Shown: positions 35,518-41,947 of the stretch, in pieces
Layout of the letters: each line of letters starts with the position of its first letter
Numbering within the stretch: the first letter of the stretch is position 1
Source of the DNA: Pseudomonas fluorescens
Lineage (GTDB): Bacteria > Pseudomonadota > Gammaproteobacteria > Pseudomonadales > Pseudomonadaceae
NCBI RefSeq assembly: GCF_902497745.1
Contig: NZ_CABVHJ010000002.1
Span: 460,284 to 524,283, forward strand
Direction of reading: 5' to 3'
DNA length: 64,000 bases
Notes under the pieces: model-generated
Told to the model about the DNA's origin: nothing
Database searches by the model: none
What the model saw: the letters and a program-made list of their open reading frames with translations, nothing else
Made by a program: the position numbers and the translations under genes

Positions 35518-36189
35518 TCAGTCGTCGCGGCTCATGATGCCGAAGATCTGCAACAAGCTGATGAACAGGTTGTAGATCGATACATACAGGCTGATGGTCG
35601 CCATGATGTAGTTACGCTCGCCGCCGTGAATGATGGCGCTGGTCTGGAACAGGATGCACACCGACGAGAACAGCACGAAACCTGCGCTGATCGCCAGTTG
35701 CAGGCCGCTGACCTGGAAGAAGAAGCTCGCCAGCGTTGCACCCAGCAACACGAAGAAGCCAGCGGTGATGAAACCACCGAGGAAGCTCATGTCCTTGCGG
35801 GTAATCAGCACGTAGGCCGACAGACCACCGAACACCAGCGCGGTCATCGCGAATGCCGAGCTGACCACTTCAGCGCCGCCCTGCATGCCCAGGTAACGGT
35901 TGAGGATCGGGCCGAGCAGGAAACCCATGAAACCGGTCAGCGCAAAAGCGGACACCAGGCCCCACGCGGAATCACGCAGCTTGTTGGTAAGGAAGAACAG
36001 CCCGTAGAAGCCGATCAGCACCACGAAAATGTTCGGGTAGCCAACACGCATCTGCTGTGCGACGAAAGCCATGACGCCACTGAATGCGAGGGTCAGAGCC
36101 AGTAGGCCGTAAGTGTTGCGCAGGACGCGGCTAACCTCTAGCTGCTCAGCCTGCACGCTGTTATTAACTGCGTAATCCTGTTCGCGCAT
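35518..36189 (-). CDS. Bax inhibitor-1 family (YccA-like) membrane protein
   Basis: A 223-residue protein with seven hydrophobic segments (TYGLLALTLAFSGVMAFVAQQ; YPNIFVVLIGFYGLFFLTNKL; GLVSAFALTGFMGFLLGPIL; FITAGFFVLLGATLASFFF; GFVLFSSVCILFQTSAIIHGG; LYVSIYNLFISLLQIFGIM). It has the family's C-terminal Asp pair (SRDD). In E. coli the relative YccA restrains the FtsH protease. The gene is normally core in Pseudomonas and next to a tRNA-Ser here. Confidence 0.92.
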   Translation of the reverse strand: MREQDYAVNNSVQAEQLEVSRVLRNTYGLLALTLAFSGVMAFVAQQMRVGYPNIFVVLIGFYGLFFLTNKLRDSAWGLVSAFALTGFMGFLLGPILNRYLGMQGGAEVVSSAFAMTALVFGGLSAYVLITRKDMSFLGGFITAGFFVLLGATLASFFFQVSGLQLAISAGFVLFSSVCILFQTSAIIHGGERNYIMATISLYVSIYNLFISLLQIFGIMSRDD

Positions 36190-36311
36190 GGCGACACTCC
36201 TGTTGGTTTGAAACGTTCAGTCGCAAAGATCATAACAGACGCTCTGTAACAAGCCATGCAGAGAGTTTGACAGTGTGTTTCATTCAGGTATTATGGCGCC
36301 CGCAACGCAAC

Positions 36312-36399
36312 GGAGGTGTGGCCGAGTGGTTTAAGGCAACGGTCTTGAAAACCGTCGACTGTAACAGGTCCATGAGTTCGAATCCCATCGCCTCCGCCA
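36312..36399 (+). tRNA. tRNA-Ser(UGA)
   Basis: An 88-nt class II tRNA with encoded CCA. The acceptor stem GGAGGTG pairs with CGCCTCC, the discriminator is G, and CCA lies at 36397-36399. The anticodon arm ACGGT-CTTGAAA-ACCGT gives UGA, a variable arm follows, and the T arm contains GTTCGAATC. Confidence 0.96.
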
Positions 36400-36408
36400 T
36401 ATCTGATA

Positions 36409-36440
36409 CGACAAAGCCCTGATTATTCAGGGCTTTGTCG
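36409..36440 (+). terminator. Hairpin terminator after tRNA-Ser
   Basis: CGACAAAGCCCTGA-TTAT-TCAGGGCTTTGTCG is a perfect 14-bp stem starting ten bases after the tRNA CCA, followed by TTTCTGG. It is probably the tRNA terminator. Confidence 0.85.
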
Positions 36441-36476
36441 TTTCTGGGGTTTGAGATTTTTGCGGTTTCTTTCGAG

Positions 36477-36513
36477 GCGTTACAAAACTTTTTGCAACGC
36501 GTTACAAAACTTT
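36477..36513. repeat. Direct repeat of CGTTACAAAACTTT
   Basis: GCGTTACAAAACTTT occurs at 36477-36491 and CGCGTTACAAAACTTT at 36498-36513, 22 bases apart (about two helical turns). It lies about 90 bp before the small gene at 36600, so it may be a regulator site for the genes after the tRNA. Confidence 0.5.
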
Positions 36514-36599
36514 CCCCTCTCCGGCGTCCTGCAGATCGTTAAAACACTCTTCATGTAACACGGTGCTACGCTGGTTCTCTGACTGCCAAGGAAACCAAA

Positions 36600-36809
36600 A
36601 TGCCCAACTCAGATCTGCTCCCTTCACTGCTCTTCAAGATCAACGAAAACCAGCTCGCCCTCGAAGCTGCCATCATGGAGCTGTCGAACTGGGTCGAACA
36701 GCGCGGATCCGCCGATGTCGCCGAGAACGTCCGTGGTGCGCTCTGGGCAATCGACAAAAATGAAGAATTTATCAAAATGACTCTGGCCGTGCTAATGACG
36801 CCGGAATGA
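36600..36809 (+). CDS. Small hypothetical protein
   Basis: A 69-residue acidic helical protein (MPNSDLLPSLLFKINENQLALEAAIMELSNWVEQRGSADVAENVRGAL) with AAGGA nine bases before the ATG. No membrane segment and no recognised family. It lies between the tRNA-Ser and the response regulator, at the start of the accessory region. Confidence 0.6.
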   Translation: MPNSDLLPSLLFKINENQLALEAAIMELSNWVEQRGSADVAENVRGALWAIDKNEEFIKMTLAVLMTPE

Positions 36810-36931
36810 CCGCTTTCAGCCGGTAGAGGATGCTCAAACCGCTCTTCAACCAAATCGAATATTGAGAAGAGGCCTAAACTGGGAACCGACAATGCTCGTG
36901 CAGCAACGATGGTGGATACAGGAACAATCAC

Positions 36932-37345
36932 ATGAACGAAGAATGGGGCAAGATTTCTCCAGTATCCGGATTCGTGATCGTCGTAGAGGACGACCCGACA
37001 ATTCGATTATTGATGGTTGAGATTTTGTCCGAGATCGGTCTTCAGTGCCTGGATTTCGACAACGCAGACGGCGCCTTTGAACACTTGCTGAGCATGAAAG
37101 AGAATTGCCCACTTGTGATTTCGGACCACGGCTTACCTGGTCAGCTTCAAGGTGCAGAACTCATAGCGTTGGTCAAGGCAAAGTGGCCCTATACAGCTAC
37201 GATTCTCACTTCTGGCTACGCGCTAGATCCCCTGGAGATCCCATCCTCAACAATTTACTTAGAAAAGCCTTGGTCAATGGATGAGCTAGTGATGGCTGTA
37301 GCAGATCTACTTCAGCCAAATCATCCTCTTCGAAAAACCACTTAG
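36932..37345 (+). CDS. Receiver-only response regulator
   Basis: A 137-residue single REC domain. The acidic pair is in IVVEDDPTIRLL, the phospho-accepting Asp in LVISDHGLPG, the conserved Thr/Ser in TATILTSGY, and the Lys in YLEKPW. No output domain follows. It may act by protein contact, or relay phosphate from an unlinked kinase; no kinase is nearby. Codon use is less GC-biased than the core genes to the left. Confidence 0.88.
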   Translation: MNEEWGKISPVSGFVIVVEDDPTIRLLMVEILSEIGLQCLDFDNADGAFEHLLSMKENCPLVISDHGLPGQLQGAELIALVKAKWPYTATILTSGYALDPLEIPSSTIYLEKPWSMDELVMAVADLLQPNHPLRKTT

Positions 37346-37454
37346 CTCCAGTTTAGGATCGAAAGCGCTCAGGCACGGAAGCGCCTTTAGACAGAAAGCA
37401 GCTTCCCCCTGCTGTTCGTCGACTCCCCCTCGCCTGCTCGACGCAGCTCGATTA

Positions 37455-37470
37455 CTGTACATACATACAG
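37455..37470. promoter_or_regulatory. LexA (SOS) box
   Basis: CTGTACATACATACAG matches CTGT-N8-ACAG exactly and ends 24 bases before the ATG at 37495. Its position would block transcription of that gene until LexA is cleaved. It is the only perfect match I noticed in this part of the window. Confidence 0.85.
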
Positions 37471-37494
37471 CTATCGTACAGTGAATCCCGTTTC

Positions 37495-38220
37495 ATGAAT
37501 TTCGACCAAGCGAAAACCCTCCGACTCCAGCGATGGCGCGCAACTCTCGATGATCAGGACTTCCGCCTACAGAACCCAGAGGGGCACAGGGAAACCCTCC
37601 GCGAGATGGCGGCGACGCTCCTCGATGAGGGCCTGATCGACCAGCTTGAACAGTTCGACATGAATGAAATGGCCGACGCGGCTTATTGGCATGCCATCGA
37701 AGAGCTCCAAAACTCGCCAGACCAATATCGTGGCGCGTCGAGCTATGACGTCGTTCGTATCGACAACGGAGAGCTGCTAGGCACTATCAGTCGATCGATA
37801 TTCAACTTCTTCAATGACGAACCGCGCGGCGCGTCCTTCGCCTACGACGGCAAGGTCTACTCTGACGCTGATGGTATGCGGCTGACCCTGGGTCTTTCTC
37901 GGAAGATTGGGCGGATTTCAGGTCTGGTGTTGGAAATGAATGGCCGCCGATATCAGTTGCTAGAGACCGAAAGAATGATCGCCGGCGTAACGCGCCGACC
38001 GCTATCCGATGCCGATGCTTACCGGGCGCTTATAGATGCAGCGCAAGTCGCACATGAGGAGCGGGATCTGCATGCCTTTGAAAAGGTGCGGCCTCACATT
38101 GAATCGGCAGCTTTCTGTATTTGCCCAGATTGTCTCGATAACTTTGGTGCGCGTGAAGATTGTTCGACCTGCACCGGAAAAGGTTTTGTGACAAAGATAG
38201 CGCCTGCGGGCCCACGCTAA
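37495..38220 (+). CDS. SOS-controlled protein of unknown function with C-terminal zinc-finger-like cysteines
   Basis: A 241-residue soluble protein. Residues 1-80 are helical (LRLQRWRATLDDQDFRLQNPEGHRETLREMAATLLDEGLIDQLEQF). The middle is beta-rich (SYDVVRIDNGELLGTISRSIFNFFNDEPRGASFAYDG). The last 40 residues carry two Cys pairs, CICPDC and CSTCTGKGF, the second like a DnaJ-type CxxCxGxG element. Such a pattern suggests a small zinc site. The LexA box 24 bases upstream makes damage induction likely. It precedes the prophage lysis genes and may be a phage-borne cargo gene. No family is recognised. Confidence 0.72.
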   Translation: MNFDQAKTLRLQRWRATLDDQDFRLQNPEGHRETLREMAATLLDEGLIDQLEQFDMNEMADAAYWHAIEELQNSPDQYRGASSYDVVRIDNGELLGTISRSIFNFFNDEPRGASFAYDGKVYSDADGMRLTLGLSRKIGRISGLVLEMNGRRYQLLETERMIAGVTRRPLSDADAYRALIDAAQVAHEERDLHAFEKVRPHIESAAFCICPDCLDNFGAREDCSTCTGKGFVTKIAPAGPR

Positions 38221-38263
38221 GAGATCGTGCGAAGAACTGGCGACCGGATCAATACGGCACTGA

Positions 38264-38503
38264 TTAACTACGCGCCAGTGTTTTCAGACGCTCCACCAGA
38301 GCGGCCTCAAAGATGATGTACAGTTTTTCAGCATCACCGGCGCGCAAGGCCCCGCTGGTTTCCAGTCCAAGCACGAAACCATCCGCACGTGCCCCCGCCT
38401 TTACCGCGATGACCATCGAGTCTGCCCGCACAATTTGCGCCAGTAACCGATCGGCTTCTCGCTGCATCTTCTCGCTCAGCACTACGCCTTCCAATTCAGC
38501 CAC
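38264..38503 (-). CDS. Small hypothetical phage protein
   Basis: A 79-residue protein (VVLSEKMQREADRLLAQIVRADSMVIAVKAGARADGFVLGLETSGALRAGDAEKLYIIFEAALVERLKTL; landmarks QREADRLLAQI and GFVLGLETSG). It is soluble, helical at both ends, and lies after the lysis genes on the same strand. It is likely the last gene of the late operon. Function unknown. The 172 bp between it and Rz hold no gene I can support. Confidence 0.6.
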   Translation of the reverse strand: MAELEGVVLSEKMQREADRLLAQIVRADSMVIAVKAGARADGFVLGLETSGALRAGDAEKLYIIFEAALVERLKTLARS

Positions 38504-38675
38504 CTATTACCTTCACTATGACATCCAATACATGACGGAAAGAACGACTGAAACCCAAATAATCGTCATCAAAATTGAGTAGCCGGCCAATTGCTTGTCC
38601 ATGTTCACCATTCATCCCATTGAAGTCTGAATGATGGTTCAGGACTCGCTACCCAGCAAGAATGGCGCGACGCCA

Positions 38676-39185
38676 TCACTGCTGCTGATTCTTCACGTAG
38701 GCCTGACACGCCTGCAAGGCGATCAATCCACGGTCACCGGTGTCGGTGATGGCGATAATTCGTTGAGCATGCGCTGGGTCAAGTCGGGCGCGTACGGCTG
38801 CATGATCCACGCCGCCGGCGCTGGAGGTGGTTGGCACGTCGCAGCTTTTGGCAACGTCGGTTGCTTCGAGGAGGACTGACAGCCGCAGATCAGAAGTGGC
38901 AAGGCGATCGCGCAAGCGATCTTGGTCACGTTGGGCATCACTAATTTTCCTGAAGTGGATTTGCTCGCTGGCCGACAGCCGATGCTCGAGAGCCAGACGT
39001 TTGTCCTGCTCGGCCTGCTGCGCAGTGGCCGCGGTCTGGGTCAGTTGATTGAGGGTTTCGGCGTTCAACCGCGCCTGCTCGGCCAGTTGCCGCCCGTACC
39101 GCCAGTCCTGAAACTGCCAGGCACTGCCAGCGCCGATCAGTACCAGCGTCAGCACACCGACTGTTTTCCACGGGACGGCGATCAC
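38676..39185 (-). CDS. Rz-like i-spanin
   Basis: A 169-residue lysis protein. It has an N-terminal signal-anchor (VPWKTVGVLTLVLIGAGSAWQFQDW) and a long periplasmic coiled coil (YGRQLAEQARLNAETLNQLTQTAATAQQAEQDKRLALEHRLSASEQIH). The C-terminal region has two Cys (KSCDVP, QACQAY). It spans the periplasm with Rz1 to disrupt the outer membrane at lysis. Its start overlaps the endolysin stop by four bases, and the Rz1 gene is nested inside it in another frame. Confidence 0.85.
   Translation of the reverse strand: MIAVPWKTVGVLTLVLIGAGSAWQFQDWRYGRQLAEQARLNAETLNQLTQTAATAQQAEQDKRLALEHRLSASEQIHFRKISDAQRDQDRLRDRLATSDLRLSVLLEATDVAKSCDVPTTSSAGGVDHAAVRARLDPAHAQRIIAITDTGDRGLIALQACQAYVKNQQQ
38723..38938 (-). 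CDS. Rz1-like o-spanin lipoprotein, nested in Rz
   Basis: A 71-residue lipoprotein read in a different frame wholly inside Rz. The signal MPNVTKIACAIALPLLICGC gives a lipobox (LICGC-Q). The mature part is short and Pro-rich (QPTLPKAATCQPPPAPAAW), the hallmark of Rz1. The partner Rz covers it completely, the lambda-type nested arrangement. Confidence 0.82.
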   Translation of the reverse strand: MPNVTKIACAIALPLLICGCQSSSKQPTLPKAATCQPPPAPAAWIMQPYAPDLTQRMLNELSPSPTPVTVD

Positions 39186-39715
39186 AGCAGCACCGCCCGC
39201 GCACGCGACCAGATCTCCAGTCGATCCTGTAAACCATTCAGACCGCCATTAATACGACGGGTGACGGTGTTGAACTGGTCTCGGTCAGCCAGATCGTTCA
39301 GCCCGTTCTGCTTCCAGAACCACGCTGCTGACATGGCTGCGTATTGGGGCAGTTCCAGCAGCTCCGGCTGAGTGATCAGGTCGAGGCCCAGCGCCTCGCC
39401 GCACGCGGCATAGTTCGCCCGGCCTGTAATCTGGATCAGGCCTCGGCCACGATATTTCGAACCATCACCGGGTTGGGTATTGCCCAGATCTGCTCGCCCC
39501 TCATATTTCGTTTGAGCCGGGGTCGGTCCCCAGATTTCTCGAACGTAACGCAGTTGTCCCGACTCATGGCCGAGCTGGGCGATGAACGCGGCAACGCGCT
39601 TTCTACCCACGATTTGGTAGCGCTGCATTGCTGTATTCAGGACAGGTACAAAAACGCCCGCGACTGGGCGGGCGTTGGGGAGGATCTGCAGCAACTGCTG
39701 CTGAGTGAGCGACAT
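39182..39715 (-). CDS. Glycoside hydrolase family 19 endolysin
   Basis: A 177-residue muralytic enzyme of the chitinase-19/lysozyme type: IVGRKRVAAFIAQLGHESGQLRYVREIWGP contains the catalytic Glu in GHESG, then YRGRGLIQITGRANYAACGEALGLD and the C-terminal FNTVTRRINGGLNGLQDRLEIW. It has no signal peptide, so it relies on a holin (candidate at 61294). The ATG at 39715 has GGAG seven bases upstream, right after a terminator-like hairpin at 39731-39752. Confidence 0.9.
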   Translation of the reverse strand: MSLTQQQLLQILPNARPVAGVFVPVLNTAMQRYQIVGRKRVAAFIAQLGHESGQLRYVREIWGPTPAQTKYEGRADLGNTQPGDGSKYRGRGLIQITGRANYAACGEALGLDLITQPELLELPQYAAMSAAWFWKQNGLNDLADRDQFNTVTRRINGGLNGLQDRLEIWSRARAVLL

Positions 39716-39730
39716 AAAAACTCCAGACAT

Positions 39731-39752
39731 AAAAAAACCGCACTCAGGCGGC
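39731..39752 (-). terminator. Terminator-like hairpin before the endolysin gene
   Basis: On the minus strand CCGC-CTGAGT-GCGG is followed by seven T and, 12 bases on, the endolysin ATG with its GGAG site between. One of a series of such elements in the late operon. Confidence 0.6.
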
Positions 39753-39764
39753 GATGGGGTGTGG

Positions 39765-40814
39765 TTACTGCTTCTCGATGTTCACTACTTTGAGGGGTGG
39801 TTTTTGCCCTTTCTTTTTCTTGCCCTTGGATTTACCAGCTTTGCCGGCATTGCATTCGACCGTGGTGGACCAGCCCGACTGGGTGAAAACCTGCTCGACC
39901 GAATCCGCCAGGTATTCACCATCAAGCCCGACCTTGAAACCCTGAGCGATGATGGGACGCTCAGCGAAGATGTCCGTTCGACCGGGCATCTCAAGCCGCA
40001 CGTCAGCGGTCGAGCGATTGAAGGCCGACAGACGTGCCTTTGCCGCCGCTTCAGCAGCGCCCTTGTCTGGGTAAATATGGCGGTCGGTGTGCACTGCCGG
40101 CAGGCCGTCCGGCGCATCATCATTGTCGATGGTGACCACCGCGAGCTTGCCGTTCTTTTTGTCCTGATGTTTGGCGGCCACCGCTTTGTGCGAATTGCGA
40201 TCACCGAGACTGAACTGCCAGCGGCTGAGGTCGCGTCGGGTCAGGGTAATGGCGCCAAACGCCTTACCGCTGGCCGTCTGGCCACTTTGGCGCGGCATCA
40301 CCAGCAGCTTGCCGTCGGCCACCTTGGCCGTGCAGTCGTATTGCTTGGCCAGACGGGTGATGAAATTAAAATCGGACTCGTTGAGCTGGTCGACGCGGGC
40401 GACCTTGGTCGACACCGGGCACACCGGCGTCCAGCCATTACGTGCGGCCACGTCAGCCACGATCCTCGACAACGGCACGCCTTCCCAGCTTCCGCTACGG
40501 ATGGTCTTGCCGCTGCCACGCATGTCGCTGGCCTTGCCCTTGATCACGATGGTATCCGGTGGGCCTGATACCTCGACCGTGTCCACGGTGTAACTGCCCA
40601 TGCGCGCCAATGAGGTTTCCGCATACCCCAGATAAATCTCGATTGAGCTGCCACGCCGTGGCAGTTTCACTTGCCCATCACGGTCGTCGATACGCAACTC
40701 AAACTCGTCGGACTCCATGCCCGGCTTGTCAGAGGTACGCAGCAACAACAGCCGATCATTGATCTTGGCCGTGACATCGGCGCCATCGGCGACAATACGA
40801 AACATCGGGGTCAT
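39765..40814 (-). CDS. Phage late control gene D protein (gpD tail hub)
   Basis: A 349-residue protein of the P2 gpD / baseplate hub family. Family blocks seen: FRIVADGADVTAKINDRLLLLRTSDKPGMESDEFELRIDD, VEVSGPPDTIVIKGKASDMRGSGKTIRSGSWEGVPLSRIVADVAARNGW, and QLNESDFNFITRLAKQYDCTAKVADGKLLVMPRQSG (landmarks SDEFELRIDD and ESDFNFITRLAKQYD). The C-terminus is Lys-rich (KGKKKKGQKPP). It forms the central hub to which the spike (gpV) binds. The start at 40814 follows the hairpin at 40835-40849. Confidence 0.9.
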   Translation of the reverse strand: MTPMFRIVADGADVTAKINDRLLLLRTSDKPGMESDEFELRIDDRDGQVKLPRRGSSIEIYLGYAETSLARMGSYTVDTVEVSGPPDTIVIKGKASDMRGSGKTIRSGSWEGVPLSRIVADVAARNGWTPVCPVSTKVARVDQLNESDFNFITRLAKQYDCTAKVADGKLLVMPRQSGQTASGKAFGAITLTRRDLSRWQFSLGDRNSHKAVAAKHQDKKNGKLAVVTIDNDDAPDGLPAVHTDRHIYPDKGAAEAAAKARLSAFNRSTADVRLEMPGRTDIFAERPIIAQGFKVGLDGEYLADSVEQVFTQSGWSTTVECNAGKAGKSKGKKKKGQKPPLKVVNIEKQ

Positions 40815-40828
40815 GGATTTTTTCCAAT

Positions 40829-40861
40829 AAAAAACCCGCACAAGGCGGGCCAAAAAAAAAG
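40829..40861. terminator. Bidirectional terminator-like hairpin before gpD
   Basis: CCCGC-ACAAG-GCGGG (40835-40849) is flanked by A tracts on the left (four or more) and by nine A on the right, so a T tract follows on the minus strand. It lies 21 bases before the gpD ATG on that strand. Confidence 0.6.
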
Positions 40862-40911
40862 GCGTCGTTACGCGTAACGCGACACGGCGCCGGCGAAGGC
40901 ATCGCCCCGGG

Positions 40912-41118
40912 TCAATCCCACAGGCTGACGCCTTCATTGGTCGGGCTGGGCAGATCCGGCAGGACGATGATCACGCCCAACCGGAACGGTTGAGGCTCAT
41001 CGGCCAGCCCCTGATTGGCATCGAGCACGGCCTCGACGCTGCCATTCAAATGGCCGTAAACGTTGTTGCAAATGACATCGAGCATGTCGCCGTCAGACGT
41101 CCTGCATGTCGTCGCCAT
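40912..41118 (-). CDS. Phage tail protein X (LysM-like)
   Basis: A 68-residue protein of the P2 gpX type: TSDGDMLDVICNNVYGHLNGSVEAVLDANQGLADEPQPFRLGVIIVLPDLPSP, with the LysM-like pattern that begins with a GD-x-LD and ends in I-x-LPD. Its ATG at 41118 overlaps the end of gpU by 26 bases. It is part of the tail or baseplate hub. Confidence 0.85.
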   Translation of the reverse strand: MATTCRTSDGDMLDVICNNVYGHLNGSVEAVLDANQGLADEPQPFRLGVIIVLPDLPSPTNEGVSLWD

Positions 41119-41938
41119 AGCGCTCAAACTCCAGAGTGAAGCCCTGTTTGCGAGCAATCCCGCCGTGCAGCAGCGCGGACTGTTCCTCGTTGATGTTTTT
41201 CAGGCACCACGTCCCGATCACCTCGCCATAACCCGTGGTCAGGGTCAGCGGTTGCAGCCTGGCCCCGATGGAACGCAGCATGTCGAGCTGCTTCAATCCA
41301 CCTTTGAAGCCCGGATAGATCGTGCCCTTGAGCGTCAACTTTTCATCGCCCATACCGACAGCCTGCTTCGCCGGCCGGCGCGTCAACCGCTCCTGCGAAG
41401 CCCAGCGGAATTCTGTTGAACGACTGAGCTCATCAAAAGCCGCCGTGTCCAGGTTGAAGTAATACGGCTCAATTTTCGGATCGCGCGGCTGAATGATCAT
41501 CAGGTGGGGGAACGGCTTCACCGCCTCCGGCGCCGGCGTAGCCTCACCGGCAAAGGAACTGGTGGGCACGATGTTGGCCAGCGACGGACTGACCTTGCCG
41601 GCGACGTTGTTGATTGCCGTGGCCGCCTTGCCCGCCTGCTCCTTCAACGTGCCCAGCCGATCCTGCACTTCAGCCGCCGCCCGGGTGGCGCGGCCGTACA
41701 CCGCCACCACCTGACCGACTTTGGCCTGAGCCGCATCGACTCCACGCATCACCCGCTGAAGTTTGGCGCCGATGGCCGGACCAACAAACGGGATGTTCTC
41801 CAGCTCGGACGCGGCGCCGGTCAGTTCGCGGATCGCGCCGTTGACCGGGGTCAGCATGGCGTCAGCACTGCGCCGCCCGGTTTCCGCCGCATCCACCAGA
41901 TACTTCAGACTTGATTGCATCTGCTCCATGTAAGCCAT
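41093..41938 (-). CDS. Phage tail terminator-type protein U with N-terminal extension
   Basis: A 281-residue protein. The C-terminal 135 residues are a P2 gpU domain (FPHLMIIQPRDPKIEPYYFNLDTAAFDELSRSTEFRW; QERLTRRPAKQAVGMGDEKLTLKGTIYPGFKGGLKQLDMLRS, landmarks GTIYPGF and GYGEVIGTWCLKNI). The first 140 residues are an additional helical, Ala-rich region (MEQMQSSLKYLVDAAETGRRSADAML; ATRAAAEVQDRLGTLKEQAGKAATAINNVAG). P2 gpU has about 160 residues in all, so the extension is unusual. It sits between the tape measure and gpX. Confidence 0.85.
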   Translation of the reverse strand: MAYMEQMQSSLKYLVDAAETGRRSADAMLTPVNGAIRELTGAASELENIPFVGPAIGAKLQRVMRGVDAAQAKVGQVVAVYGRATRAAAEVQDRLGTLKEQAGKAATAINNVAGKVSPSLANIVPTSSFAGEATPAPEAVKPFPHLMIIQPRDPKIEPYYFNLDTAAFDELSRSTEFRWASQERLTRRPAKQAVGMGDEKLTLKGTIYPGFKGGLKQLDMLRSIGARLQPLTLTTGYGEVIGTWCLKNINEEQSALLHGGIARKQGFTLEFERYGDDMQDV

Positions 41939-41947
41939 GAAACCTCC

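Noticed and set aside
36312..36399. tRNA-Ser as the proven attL of the prophage
   Set aside because: No integrase and no repeat of the tRNA 3' end are visible in the window; kept only as a possibility.
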